Part shown: in pieces, positions 48,649 to 57,899 of the stretch
Position numbering within the stretch: the stretch's first letter is position 1
How the letters are laid out: the number at the start of each line of letters is the position of its first letter
Assembly (NCBI RefSeq): GCF_030316855.1
Contig: NZ_JASZYR010000019.1
Coordinates: forward strand, 37,988 to 101,987
Reading direction: 5' to 3'
Length of the DNA stretch: 64,000 nt
DNA from: Variovorax sp. J22P240
Lineage (GTDB): Bacteria; Pseudomonadota; Gammaproteobacteria; Burkholderiales; Burkholderiaceae_C
Position numbers and translations under genes: made by a program
Notes under the pieces: generated by a model
What the model saw: only the letters and a program-made list of their open reading frames with translations
Database searches by the model: none
Told to the model about the DNA's origin: nothing

Positions 48649-50382
48649 ATGACCGATTCGCCAAACGGGCGCAAGCCCTTCCGCTCGGCGACCATCCGCG
48701 ACGGCGTGATTCGCGCGACCACACGCAGCTTCCTGCATGCGCTGGGGCAGGACGACGAAGACATCGCGCGCCCGCACATCGGCGTGTTCCACACCGGCGG
48801 CGAGATGAGCCCCTGCAACCTGAACCTGCGCGAGCAGGCGCAGCATGCCAAGACGGGCATCTATGCGGGCGGCGGCACGCCGCACGAGTGCCCGGTGGTG
48901 TCGGTCAGCGACGGTCTGACGATGGCTCATTCGGGCATGCGCTTCTCGCTGATCTCGCGCGAGTTGATCGCCGACAGCGTCGAGGCCTCGACACGCGGCC
49001 ACCAGTGGGACGGCATCTTCGCCATCGGCGCCTGCGACAAGAACCTGCCGGGCCTGATGATGGGCATGGTGCGCTGCAACGTGCCGAGCGTGTTCGTGCA
49101 TGGCGGGTCCGCCCTGCCCGGCCAGATGCCTGGCCCGGACGGCCGCGACCTGAACGTCGTCGACACCTACGAGACCATCGGCAAGGTGCTGGCCGGCGAC
49201 GCCACCCCCGACGAGCTCGAAGCCATGAGCCGTGCCTGCCTGCCCACCGCGGGCGCCTGCGCGGGGCAGTTCACCGCCAACACCATGGGCATGGTTTCCG
49301 AAGCGCTCGGCCTGGCGCCGATCGGCTCCAGCATGGTGCCGGCCGTCTTCAGCGAGCGAGCGCCCCTGATGCGCCGCGCCGCGAAGTCGCTGATGCGGGC
49401 GGTGATGGGCGAAAGCCCCCTGCCGCGTGACATCGTGACGCGCAAGGCGCTCGAAAACGCCTGCGCCGTCGTGTCGGCCACCGGCGGCTCGACCAACGCC
49501 GCGCTGCACCTGCCGGCGATCGCGCACGAGGCGGGCATCAAGTTCCACCTGGACGACGTGGCCGAGGTATTCGCGCGCACGCCGCTCATCGCCGACCTGC
49601 GACCGGGCGGCCAGTACCTGGCGCGCGACGTGTTCTATATCGGCGGCGCCGGCGTGATCCTGCGCACGCTGCTGGCGCAGGGCTATCTGCATGGCGACGC
49701 CATGACTTTCACCGGGCGCACGCTGGCCGAGGAAGTGGCCGACGCCGCCGAACCCGATGGCAGCGTGGTGCGCAAGGCGGGCGACCCAATCTCGCGCGAT
49801 GGTGGTCTGGCCGTGCTCAAGGGCAATCTGTGCCCCGACGGCGCGCTGCTCAAGACCGCGGGGCTGAAGACGCTGGTGCACCGTGGCCCGGCGCGCGTCT
49901 TCGATTCGGAGGAAGAGGCGCAGACGGCGGTTCAGAACCGACGCTACGAACCCGGCGACGTGATCGTGATCCGCAACGAAGGCCCCAAGGGCAGCCCGGG
50001 CATGCGCGAGATGCTCGGCATCACCGCGCTGCTCTACGGACAGGGCATGGGCGACAAGGTGGCGCTGCTGACCGACGGGCGCTTTTCCGGCGCGACGCGT
50101 GGGCTGTGCATCGGCTACGCGGGGCCGGAGGCGGCCGATGGCGGCCCGATCGCGGCGCTGGTGGATGGTGACTTGATCGCGATCGACGCGCGGGCGGAAT
50201 CGCGCAGCATCGCGGTGGAACTGACGGACGCGGAAATCGCCGCGCGGCTCGCGAAACGTGAGGTAAACGCGGGGGTGCGGCATGGCGGCTTGCTGGAAAA
50301 ATATGCCCTCACCGTGCGGCCTGGCCACCAGGGCGCCGTGACCCACTCCGGCGCAGTCACCTGGCTGCGCGACGAGTCCTGA
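48649..50382 (+). CDS. IlvD/Edd-family dehydratase in the hpa operon
   Basis: This 577-residue Fe-S dehydratase has the three conserved cysteines in SPCNLNLREQA, AIGACDKNLPGLMMGMV and PTAGACAGQFTANTMG. It also has the GGSTNAALHLPAIAHEAGI region and the C-terminal LLTDGRFSGATRGLCIGYAG. It dehydrates a 2,3-dihydroxy acid to a 2-oxo acid. A second ilvD homologue is common, so it need not be the biosynthetic enzyme; sugar-acid dehydratases are family members. It lies between hpaI and a Bug receptor gene, both in the same direction with small gaps. Substrate in this operon is unknown. Confidence 0.85.
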   Translation: MTDSPNGRKPFRSATIRDGVIRATTRSFLHALGQDDEDIARPHIGVFHTGGEMSPCNLNLREQAQHAKTGIYAGGGTPHECPVVSVSDGLTMAHSGMRFSLISRELIADSVEASTRGHQWDGIFAIGACDKNLPGLMMGMVRCNVPSVFVHGGSALPGQMPGPDGRDLNVVDTYETIGKVLAGDATPDELEAMSRACLPTAGACAGQFTANTMGMVSEALGLAPIGSSMVPAVFSERAPLMRRAAKSLMRAVMGESPLPRDIVTRKALENACAVVSATGGSTNAALHLPAIAHEAGIKFHLDDVAEVFARTPLIADLRPGGQYLARDVFYIGGAGVILRTLLAQGYLHGDAMTFTGRTLAEEVADAAEPDGSVVRKAGDPISRDGGLAVLKGNLCPDGALLKTAGLKTLVHRGPARVFDSEEEAQTAVQNRRYEPGDVIVIRNEGPKGSPGMREMLGITALLYGQGMGDKVALLTDGRFSGATRGLCIGYAGPEAADGGPIAALVDGDLIAIDARAESRSIAVELTDAEIAARLAKREVNAGVRHGGLLEKYALTVRPGHQGAVTHSGAVTWLRDES

Positions 50383-50406
50383 AGCACCACCCTTGGAGAC
50401 ATCCGC

Positions 50407-51396
50407 ATGAACTTCACCCGCCGCAGCCTGCTGCAAACCACCGGCGCCTCCGCGCTGCTCGCCAGCATCGGCCAGCAGGCCTTTGCGCAAACGACGATCG
50501 AGACCGCCCGGATCATCACCGGCTTCGCGGCCGGCGGCACCTCCGACACGACCTGCCGGCGTCTCGCGACCAAGCTGGCGCCGGACTACGCCAAGACCGT
50601 GGTGGTGGAGAACCGCACGGGTGCGGGCGGCCAGATAGCCGTCACCTACGTCAAGAGCCAGCCTGCCGACGGCGCGACCATCCTGCAGACGCCGACCTCG
50701 ATCCTCACGATCTATCCGCACATCTACAAGAAGCTGCCCTACGACCCGGTGACCGATCTGTCGCCGGTGTCGCTGGCCTGCATCTTCGACTTCGGCTTTG
50801 CGGTCGGCCCGGCCGTGCCGACGAGCGTCAAGACGGTGCCGGAATTCCTGGAATGGGTGAAGGCCAATCCCGCCGGCGGCAACTTCGGTTCGCCCGCCGC
50901 GGGCTCCACGCCGCACTTCATCGGCGCGCTGCTCGGCAAGAACGCCGGCGTGGACCTGAAGCATGCGGCCTACCGCGGCACCCAGCCCGCGATGCTCGAC
51001 CTGCTCGGCGGCAACATCTCGGCCGTCTCGGGCCCGATCGGCGACATCACGCAGCACCTGCCGACCGGCAAGATTCGCATCCTGGGCGTATCGGGCACCA
51101 AGCGCAGCAGCTTCGCACCCGACGTGCCGACCTTCGGCGAACAGGGGCTCAAGGACATGGCGTTCAGCGAATGGTTCGCCTTCTTCCTGCCGGCCAAGGC
51201 CGCGCCGGAGACCGTGAACCGCCTGAACGCTGCAATGAAGAGCGCGCTGGCCACCAAGGAAGTGATCGACGGACTGCATGGCTTCGGGCTGGAGCCGATG
51301 TGGTCGTCGCCGACCGAGCTGGCCGAACTGCTCAAGAAAGACACCGCCATGTGGGCGCCGATCGTGAAAAAGATCGGATTCACGGCGGAGGCCTGA
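50407..51396 (+). CDS. Bug-family tripartite tricarboxylate receptor
   Basis: This complete 329-residue Bug receptor has a Sec/Tat-like signal (MNFTRRSLLQTTGASALLAS, then IGQQAFAQ). The family motifs RIITGFAAGGTSDTTCRRLA and VVVENRTGAGGQIAVTYVKS lie in the first domain. The pocket region is SPAAGSTPHFIGALLGKNAG. It has no TctAB gene beside it. Its location in the aromatic operon suggests it binds an aromatic or pathway-derived acid such as 4-hydroxyphenylacetate, an inference. It begins 24 bases after the dehydratase stop. Confidence 0.9.
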   Translation: MNFTRRSLLQTTGASALLASIGQQAFAQTTIETARIITGFAAGGTSDTTCRRLATKLAPDYAKTVVVENRTGAGGQIAVTYVKSQPADGATILQTPTSILTIYPHIYKKLPYDPVTDLSPVSLACIFDFGFAVGPAVPTSVKTVPEFLEWVKANPAGGNFGSPAAGSTPHFIGALLGKNAGVDLKHAAYRGTQPAMLDLLGGNISAVSGPIGDITQHLPTGKIRILGVSGTKRSSFAPDVPTFGEQGLKDMAFSEWFAFFLPAKAAPETVNRLNAAMKSALATKEVIDGLHGFGLEPMWSSPTELAELLKKDTAMWAPIVKKIGFTAEA

Positions 51397-51415
51397 CCAT
51401 GACAAGGAACTGCTT

Positions 51416-52207
51416 ATGAACACCCGACTCGCCGCGCCGATCACGACGCTGGGCCATCCCGACATCCACCCGGACGAGCGCGCGGCGCGCCTGCAGCTCG
51501 CCGCCTGCTACCGCGTGTTCGCGATGCTGGGCTGGACCGAGATGATCTACAACCACATCACGGTGCGGCTGCCCGACAGCGTGACGGGCAGCGAGAAGCA
51601 GTTCCTCATCAACCCCTTCGGCCTGCACTACAGCGAGGTCACGGCCAGCAACCTGGTCAAGATCGACCTGCAGGGCAAAGTGCTCGACGGTTCGAGCTGG
51701 CCGGTGAACCCGGCCGGCTTCACGGTCCATGCCGCGATCCACGACGGCCTGCCTGATGCGCATTGCGTCATGCACACGCACACCACGGCGGGCGTGGCGG
51801 TGGCCTGCCTGCAGGGCGGACTGCAGCAGACCAACTTCTATACCGCGCAGTTGCACGACATGGTGGCGTACCACGACTTCGAGGGCATCACGATCCATGC
51901 CGACGAAGGTCCTCGCCTGCTGAAGAGCATCGGCGACCGCAAGGCGGTGATCCTGCGCAACCACGGCCTGCTGGCGTGGGGCGAGACACTGCCGCAGACA
52001 TTCGCGATTCTCTGGACCCTGCAGCGTGCCTGCGAGATCCAGATGGCGACCTTCTCGATGGGCGCGGCGATTCCGGTGTCGGAAGACATCGCCCGCAACT
52101 GCACGCGCGATGCGCTGCAATTCAATCCGAACCACGGTGCCGGGCAGGACGTGTTCGACGCCCTTGTGCGCCAAGTCGACCGCATCGATTCCTCCTACAA
52201 GAACTGA
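51416..52207 (+). CDS. Class II aldolase/adducin-family protein
   Basis: This 263-residue protein has the zinc-binding histidines of class II aldolases in HCVMHTHTTAGVAVACL and the later GDRKAVILRNHGLLAWGETL. The N-terminal helix includes YRVFAMLGWTEMIYNHITVR. The family spans fuculose-1-phosphate aldolase, RhaD and MtnB. It may cleave a hydroxy-oxo acid related to the operon, but the substrate is not predictable. It follows the Bug gene by 19 bases. Confidence 0.88.
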   Translation: MNTRLAAPITTLGHPDIHPDERAARLQLAACYRVFAMLGWTEMIYNHITVRLPDSVTGSEKQFLINPFGLHYSEVTASNLVKIDLQGKVLDGSSWPVNPAGFTVHAAIHDGLPDAHCVMHTHTTAGVAVACLQGGLQQTNFYTAQLHDMVAYHDFEGITIHADEGPRLLKSIGDRKAVILRNHGLLAWGETLPQTFAILWTLQRACEIQMATFSMGAAIPVSEDIARNCTRDALQFNPNHGAGQDVFDALVRQVDRIDSSYKN

Positions 52208-52214
52208 CTGAATC

Positions 52215-53192
52215 ATGAAGGTTTGCATCTACGGCGCCGGCGCCATCGGCGGCTGGATCGGGGCGAAGCTCGCGCAGGCGGGTTGCGAGATCGACGTGGT
52301 GGCGCGTGGCGGGACGTTCGAAGCATTGGAGCGCGACGGCCTCACGCTGGTGAGCGGCGAATCGCGCGTGTCGGTGCCGGTCAACGCGAGCAGCGATCCG
52401 AAGGCACTGGGCGTGCAGCAGCTCGTGGTGGTGGCGGTGAAGGCGCCGGCGTTGCCCGCCGTCGCGCAGCAGATCGCGCCACTGCTCGGCCCCGACACGA
52501 TCGTGCTGACGGCCATGAACGGCGTACCGTGGTGGTTCCTGCAAGGCGGCTTCGGCGGCAGCCTGGCCGGCGCGCAATTGGAGGCCATTGATCCGGGCGG
52601 CAAGATCGACGCAGCCATCCCGGCGAAGCACGTGATCGGCTGCGTGGTGCATGCGAGCTGCTCGCTGGATGCGCCCGGCGTGGTGCGGCATCACTTCGGA
52701 AACGGACTCATCATCGGAGAGCCCTCGGGCGAAGCGACGCCGCGTGCGGGAGCCCTGCGCGACCTGCTGGCGCGCACGGGCATCGACACCAAGCTCTCGC
52801 CGCAGATTCAGAAAGACGTCTGGTACAAGCTCTGGGGCAACATGACGGTCAACCCCATCAGCGCGTTGACCGGCGCCACGACCGACCTCATCCTCAACGA
52901 CGATCTGGTGCGCGGCTTCATCTCCACGATCATGCTGGAGGCCAAGGAGATCGGTGCGCGCATCGGCGTGCCGATCGCCGAGAGCCCCGAGGATCGGCAT
53001 GCCGTCACGCGCAAGCTGGGCGCCTTCAAGACCTCGATGCTGCAGGACGTCGAAGCGGGACGCGCGGTCGAACTCGATGCGCTGGTTTCGGCGGTGCGGG
53101 AGCTGGGGCAACGGGCCGGCGTGCAGACGCCGTTCACCGATGCGTTGCTGGGTCTCGCGCGGCTGCGGGCGCGGCAACTGGGCCTGTACTAA
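52215..53192 (+). CDS. 2-dehydropantoate 2-reductase family protein
   Basis: This 325-residue protein has the Rossmann fold VCIYGAGAIGGWIGAKLAQA and the PanE/ApbA-type second domain (DVWYKLWGNMTVNPISALTG, then a C-terminal helical block). It reduces a 2-oxo acid to a 2-hydroxy acid with NADPH. It begins seven bases after the aldolase-like gene. In an operon whose members make and break oxo acids, it may reduce a pathway oxo acid rather than ketopantoate. The catalytic lysine and asparagine appear within that conserved region, so it is probably active. Confidence 0.87.
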   Translation: MKVCIYGAGAIGGWIGAKLAQAGCEIDVVARGGTFEALERDGLTLVSGESRVSVPVNASSDPKALGVQQLVVVAVKAPALPAVAQQIAPLLGPDTIVLTAMNGVPWWFLQGGFGGSLAGAQLEAIDPGGKIDAAIPAKHVIGCVVHASCSLDAPGVVRHHFGNGLIIGEPSGEATPRAGALRDLLARTGIDTKLSPQIQKDVWYKLWGNMTVNPISALTGATTDLILNDDLVRGFISTIMLEAKEIGARIGVPIAESPEDRHAVTRKLGAFKTSMLQDVEAGRAVELDALVSAVRELGQRAGVQTPFTDALLGLARLRARQLGLY

Positions 53193-53201
53193 TCCCGGCG
53201 C

Positions 53202-53924
53202 TCAGCGCTGGAGCAGGACCCGCACGGCGCCGGGCAACGAGTGCGCCTTGGGCATGAAGCGGTCGATCACCGCCCCGAGCACCACCGCGAACAACAAGGC
53301 ACCCAGCAGCGGCTTCCAGGTGAGCCGCACCGCGGCGAGCAGCCAGCCTTCGCGCGCGACGCGCACCACGGTGCGCGCCGACACGTACGAGAACGCCACC
53401 TCCACGGCGACGGCAAGCAGCGCGTCCCAGCCGAAATAGAGAAGCACCAGCGCGCCCGCGCCGAACGCGACCGCAACGCAGAACAGGAAGATCGCGAGCA
53501 CCGGCACCACGATGACCGCGCCCTCGTCCGCGCCGGCCACCACGTCGAGTGCGCCGCCGGCCACATCGGCGACGCTGGCGCCGGCACCAGAATTCATGCC
53601 GCCGCCATGCGCCGACGGCCAGTCACCGACGCCTGGGTCCGGCACGTCGGGATCGAAGCGGGTGTCGTGCCGCACCAGCCGCGCAGCCCACCAGCGGAGC
53701 ACCAGCAGGTACGCCACGTAGCCCACGCCCAGCGTCATGAAATAGCGCGTCGCGAGCGAATCGACGCCCCAGCGCATCTGCAGGTGCGACACCATCCACA
53801 TCAACAACAACGTGAAGGTGCCGATCAGCAGGCCGTGCGATCGCAGGTTGTAGGTTCGGTGCAAGTCGCGCTCGACCTGCGTCTCCCACAAGCGCACGGA
53901 GCGCCAGTCCGAAAGGATCTTCAA
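53202..53924 (-). CDS. Membrane protein of unknown function
   Basis: This 240-residue protein has about five hydrophobic segments (near residues 30-50, 65-85, 138-160, 165-185 and 208-228). Between the second and third is a glycine-rich GGGMNSGAGASVADVAGGAL region. I do not recognise a family. The gene converges on panE with a nine-base gap. It lies 10 bases after the stop of the racemase gene at 53935, in the same direction, so it is likely co-transcribed with alr. Hydrophobic helix pairs suggest a small integral membrane component. Confidence 0.65.
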   Translation of the reverse strand: MKILSDWRSVRLWETQVERDLHRTYNLRSHGLLIGTFTLLLMWMVSHLQMRWGVDSLATRYFMTLGVGYVAYLLVLRWWAARLVRHDTRFDPDVPDPGVGDWPSAHGGGMNSGAGASVADVAGGALDVVAGADEGAVIVVPVLAIFLFCVAVAFGAGALVLLYFGWDALLAVAVEVAFSYVSARTVVRVAREGWLLAAVRLTWKPLLGALLFAVVLGAVIDRFMPKAHSLPGAVRVLLQR

Positions 53925-53934
53925 TCAGGCGCCT

Positions 53935-55023
53935 TCAATCGACCGTGGCGGGCACCCGCATGGCGACAGCGCACATGAGCTCGTAGCCCACGGTGCCGGC
54001 AGCCTGCGCCACGTCGTCGATGGACAGCAGCGTGCCGTCGGACGCGCGGCCCCACAGCGTCACCTCGCTGCCGAAGCCGGCATCGGGCACCGGCGTCAGG
54101 TCGACCGTGATCATGTCCATGCTCACGCGGCCGACCATGCGCGTGCGCACGCCGTTCACCAGCACGGGCGTGCCGGTGGTGCAGTGGCGCGGGTAGCCGT
54201 CGGCATATCCGACCGCCGCGACGCCGATGCGCATCGGGCCTTCGGCGGTGAAGCTCGATCCGTAGCCGATGGTGTCGCCCGCCTTCAGGTTCTGCACGCC
54301 GATCAGTTGCGTCGACAGTGTCATGCCGGGCTGCAGCTGCCAGTGCGCGGCGTCGTGTTCCGGAAAGTCCGGCGCACTGCCGTACAGCAGGATGCCGGGG
54401 CGCACCCAGTCGGCGCGCGTGCTCGGAGCGTGGCGCAAGGTGGCGGCGCTGTTGGCGATCGAGCGCTCGCCCGGCAGGTCCTGCGTGGTGCGCTCGAAAA
54501 CTTCGATCTGGTGGTCGATGCCGCGCGCGCCGTCGGCATCGCTGAAGTGCGTCATCAGCGTGATCTCATCGACCTGCGGCAGCGCGTTCAGCCGCGTCCA
54601 CGCCGAGCGGAAGCGCTCGGGCGTGAAGCCGAGCCGGTTCATGCCCGAGTTCATCTTGAGGAAGACGCGCTGCGGCGCCTGCGTCTTGTGGGCGGCCAGC
54701 ATGTCGATCTGCTCGTCGCAGTGCACCGCATGCCAGAGATCGAGGCGCGAGCACAACTCCAGGTCGCGCGCATCGAACACGCCTTCGAGCAACAGGATCG
54801 GGCCGCGCCAGCCAAGCGTGCGCACACGTTCGGCCTCCTTCAGATCCAGCAGGGCAAAGCCGTCGGCGGCGCGAAAGGCGTCGAAGACGCGCTCGATGCC
54901 GTGCCCGTAGGCGTTGGCCTTGACGACAGCCCACACACGGGAGTCGAGCGCCGCGCGGCGAGCGCGATCGAGGTTGTGCCGCAGTGCAGCAACATGGACA
55001 GTGGCGAGGATCGGACGCGGCAC
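53935..55023 (-). CDS. alr: Alanine racemase
   Basis: This 362-residue PLP enzyme begins at a GTG (55023), giving PRPILATVHVAALRHNLDR. The PLP lysine lies in WAVVKANAYGHGIERV. The second domain contains GVAAVGYADGYPRHCTTGTP and VGRVSMDMITVDLTP. It interconverts L- and D-alanine for peptidoglycan synthesis or alanine breakdown (dadX role). A longer start at GTG 55053 is possible but lacks a ribosome site. It is divergent from lplT across 170 bases. Confidence 0.93.
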   Translation of the reverse strand: MPRPILATVHVAALRHNLDRARRAALDSRVWAVVKANAYGHGIERVFDAFRAADGFALLDLKEAERVRTLGWRGPILLLEGVFDARDLELCSRLDLWHAVHCDEQIDMLAAHKTQAPQRVFLKMNSGMNRLGFTPERFRSAWTRLNALPQVDEITLMTHFSDADGARGIDHQIEVFERTTQDLPGERSIANSAATLRHAPSTRADWVRPGILLYGSAPDFPEHDAAHWQLQPGMTLSTQLIGVQNLKAGDTIGYGSSFTAEGPMRIGVAAVGYADGYPRHCTTGTPVLVNGVRTRMVGRVSMDMITVDLTPVPDAGFGSEVTLWGRASDGTLLSIDDVAQAAGTVGYELMCAVAMRVPATVD

Positions 55024-55193
55024 GGCAAAAACCCTGTGAAAAGCAGGAAACACTCACACAAACGCGCCCAGAGTGACAGGCGCGTCATGCCATTTTGACA
55101 CCGCACCCCCATGCTATAACCGCGCAGCCGCCACGGAAGCGGCCCCTCTTCCACTATCGCCAGCATTCTCAATTTCTGGCCAGCAGCCAATCG

Positions 55194-56498
55194 ATGAAGC
55201 GCGGTTTCTACACGATCATGTCGGCCCAGTTCTTTTCGTCACTGGCCGACAACGCGCTTTTCGTTGCTGCCGTGGAACTGATGCGAACCAACGGCGCACC
55301 CGAGTGGCAACGCGCGGCGCTGGTGCCGATCTTCACCATCTTCTATGTGGCGCTCGCGCCGCTGGTCGGAGCCTTCGCCGACGCCTTGCCCAAAGGCAAG
55401 GTCATGTTCATCAGCAATGCGATCAAGGTGGTGGGCTGCGTGATGATGCTGTTCGGCTCGCATCCACTGCTGGCCTACGCCATCGTCGGGCTGGGCGCCG
55501 CGGCGTACTCGCCGGCCAAGTACGGCATCCTGACCGAACTGCTGCCGGCCTCGCAACTGGTCAAGGCCAATGGCTGGATCGAAGGCCTGACCATCGCCTC
55601 GATCATTCTCGGCATCGTGCTCGGCGGCCAGCTCGTGGGCCATGCGCTGTCGACCCAATTGCTCTCGCTGGATTTTCCCGTCATCAGTACGGGCATCGAC
55701 ACACCGCCCGAAGCAGCGATCTCCGCGCTGATCCTGGTCTACATCGTGGCCGCGTGGTTCAACACGCGCATCCCCGACACCGGCGTCGAGATGCGGCCGC
55801 TGCGCGCCAATACGCAGCACAGCTTCATCCGCAACGTGGCCGCGCTGTTGCCTGATTTCTGGCACTGCAACTCACGCCTCTGGCGCGACAAGCTCGGACA
55901 GATCTCCCTGGCGACGACGACCCTGTTCTGGGGCGCGGGCGGCAACCTCAAGTACATCGTGCTCGCGTGGGCGTCGCTGGCGCTGGGCTACAACACCGCG
56001 CAGGCCTCGTCGCTGACGGGCGTGGTCGCGATCGGCACCGCCGTCGGCGCGATCGTCGCTTCGGTTCGCATGCGGCTCGACATGGCGACGCGCGTGATCC
56101 CGCTGGGCATCGGCATGGGCGTGCTGGTGATCGGGATGAACTTCATCGGCAACATCTGGCTGGCCGTGCCCTTCCTGATCCTGCTGGGCGGGCTGGGCGG
56201 CTTCCTCGTGGTGCCGATGAACGCGCTGCTCCAACACCGCGGCCACAACCTGATGGGCGCGGGCCGCTCCATCGCGGTGCAGAACTTCAACGAGCAATCC
56301 TGCATCCTGATCCTCGGCGCGTTCTACAGCGCGTGCACCGGCCTCGGCTTGTCGGCCTATGCGGCCATTACCGCCTTCGGCGTCGTGGTGGCCGGCTTCA
56401 TGTGGCTCATCAAACGCTGGCACGAGAGCAACCTGCGCAAGTACCCCGAAGAGGTCGAGCACTTGCTCGCGATCGCTCGCAGCGACAAGCACCACTGA
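55194..56498 (+). CDS. lplT: Lysophospholipid transporter LplT
   Basis: This 434-residue MFS protein starts MKRGFYTIMSAQFFSSLADN, close to the LplT family N-terminus. Further motifs include YSPAKYGILTELLPASQLVK, ALLQHRGHNLMGAGRSIAVQ and QNFNEQSCILILGAFYSACT. LplT flips lysophospholipids inward for reacylation by Aas; no aas gene is beside it here. It is slightly longer than the Escherichia coli protein. The ATG at 55194 lies without an obvious ribosome site; the longer frame to 55095 is less likely. Confidence 0.9.
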   Translation: MKRGFYTIMSAQFFSSLADNALFVAAVELMRTNGAPEWQRAALVPIFTIFYVALAPLVGAFADALPKGKVMFISNAIKVVGCVMMLFGSHPLLAYAIVGLGAAAYSPAKYGILTELLPASQLVKANGWIEGLTIASIILGIVLGGQLVGHALSTQLLSLDFPVISTGIDTPPEAAISALILVYIVAAWFNTRIPDTGVEMRPLRANTQHSFIRNVAALLPDFWHCNSRLWRDKLGQISLATTTLFWGAGGNLKYIVLAWASLALGYNTAQASSLTGVVAIGTAVGAIVASVRMRLDMATRVIPLGIGMGVLVIGMNFIGNIWLAVPFLILLGGLGGFLVVPMNALLQHRGHNLMGAGRSIAVQNFNEQSCILILGAFYSACTGLGLSAYAAITAFGVVVAGFMWLIKRWHESNLRKYPEEVEHLLAIARSDKHH

Positions 56499-56505
56499 TC
56501 CTGTC

Positions 56506-57408
56506 TTGCCTGCCATTGCGCTGATCTTCAACGCCTTCGTCTGGGGCGTCTCCTGGTTTCCCTTCCGTCAGATCGAGAGCCACGGTCTTCATCCGGTGTG
56601 GGCGACGTGCCTGATCTATGCCGCGATCGCCGCGGTGATGGCGCTGCTGCGCCGCAGCATGTGGCATGTGTTCGTACGGCAACCCGGGCTCGTGTTGCTC
56701 GGGCTGGCGGCCGGCTTCACCAACGTCGGCTTCAACTGGGCGGTGACGCAGGGCGATGTGGTGCGCGTGGTGCTGCTGTTCTACCTGATGCCGCTGTGGA
56801 GCGTGCTGCTGGCCTGGGCCTTCCTGGGCGAGCGGCCGACGCCGGCGGCGCTCGCACGGGTCGCGCTCGCGCTCGTCGGCGTGGCGGTCGTGCTCAAGAC
56901 GCCGGAGACCGACTGGCCGATACCGTCGAGCCTGCCGGACTGGCTCGGCGTCGCCGCGGGTTTCAGCTTTGCGGTGACCAACATCCTGCTGCGCCGGCTG
57001 CGCGCCGCGCCCGGCGAATCGCGTGCGCTGGCGATGTTCGGCGGCTGCGCTCTGGTGGCCGGTGCGACGGCACTGGCCGGGACCGCGCTCGGCGCGATCG
57101 CCCCGCCGCCGATGGCCTCAACCGCATGGTTGGGCTGGGCCCTGCTGCTAGGTGTCGCATTCGTCTTCGCCAACATCTGCCTGCAGTACGGCGCAGCGCG
57201 GCTTGCAGCGAGCGCGACCTCGGTGATCATGCTGTCGGAAGTGCTGTTTGCCAGCAGCTCGTCGGTGGCGCTGGGCGCGGCCACGATGGATGCTCGGATC
57301 TGGATCGGCGGCGCGCTGATCGTGCTGGCCGCGGTGTGGTCGGCGTTTGCGCGATCGCCGGCCGGCGAGGATGATCGACCATCCTCCCTCCAGAAAGAAT
57401 CGCCATGA
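56506..57408 (+). CDS. EamA/DMT-family transporter
   Basis: This protein of about 300 residues has ten hydrophobic segments arranged as two EamA repeats. It starts around ALIFNAFVWGVSWFPFRQIE and has WSVLLAWAFLGERPTPAALA in the first repeat. It lies seven bases after the lplT stop if the TTG at 56506 is used; longer starts run through lplT. Family members export amino acids, purines or other metabolites. It overlaps the peroxidase gene by four bases, so the three genes may share a transcript. Cargo is unknown. Confidence 0.85.
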   Translation: MPAIALIFNAFVWGVSWFPFRQIESHGLHPVWATCLIYAAIAAVMALLRRSMWHVFVRQPGLVLLGLAAGFTNVGFNWAVTQGDVVRVVLLFYLMPLWSVLLAWAFLGERPTPAALARVALALVGVAVVLKTPETDWPIPSSLPDWLGVAAGFSFAVTNILLRRLRAAPGESRALAMFGGCALVAGATALAGTALGAIAPPPMASTAWLGWALLLGVAFVFANICLQYGAARLAASATSVIMLSEVLFASSSSVALGAATMDARIWIGGALIVLAAVWSAFARSPAGEDDRPSSLQKESP

Positions 57409-57890
57409 CCACCGTCTACGACTTCGAAGCCCGCCAGATCGATGGCAAGCCGGTGCCGCTTTCCTCGTTCAAGGGCAAGGTGCTGCTGATCGTGAACACA
57501 GCCAGCAAGTGTGGATTCACACCGCAGTTCGAGGGGCTGGAGGCCCTGTACGAGAAGTACTCGGGCAAGGGCCTCGCGGTGCTCGGTTTCCCGTCCAACC
57601 AGTTCGGCAACCAGGACCCGGGCACCAACGAGGAAATCGGCGCCTTCTGCGTTGAGAACTACGGCGTCAGCTTTCCGATGATGGAGAAGATCGACGTCAA
57701 CGGCTCTGGTGCCGCGCCGCTCTACAAGTGGCTGGTCAAGGAAGCGCCGGGCTTCCTGGGCAGCACGGCGATCAAGTGGAACTTCACCAAGTTCCTGATC
57801 GGCAAGGACGGACAGGTCATCCGCCGCTACGCGCCGCTCGACAAGCCCGAGTCCATCAGCCGCGACATCGAGACCGCTCTGGCTGCCTGA
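57405..57890 (+). CDS. Glutathione peroxidase (cysteine type)
   Basis: This 161-residue protein has the peroxidatic cysteine C36 in IVNTASKCGFTPQ (selenocysteine in animals), glutamine 70 in GFPSNQFGNQ and the tryptophan/asparagine pair in AIKWNFTKFL. It reduces peroxides and is similar to BtuE/Gpx. Its ATG overlaps the EamA gene stop by four bases. It is cytosolic with no signal. The physiological reductant may be thioredoxin rather than glutathione in bacteria. Confidence 0.93.
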   Translation: MTTVYDFEARQIDGKPVPLSSFKGKVLLIVNTASKCGFTPQFEGLEALYEKYSGKGLAVLGFPSNQFGNQDPGTNEEIGAFCVENYGVSFPMMEKIDVNGSGAAPLYKWLVKEAPGFLGSTAIKWNFTKFLIGKDGQVIRRYAPLDKPESISRDIETALAA

Positions 57891-57899
57891 GCCGCTTCG

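Noticed and set aside
48637..51465. Very long minus-strand open frame opposite the dehydratase and Bug receptor genes
   Set aside because: It is an antisense shadow of the plus-strand genes in GC-rich DNA, with biased arginine/alanine composition and no recognisable domains.
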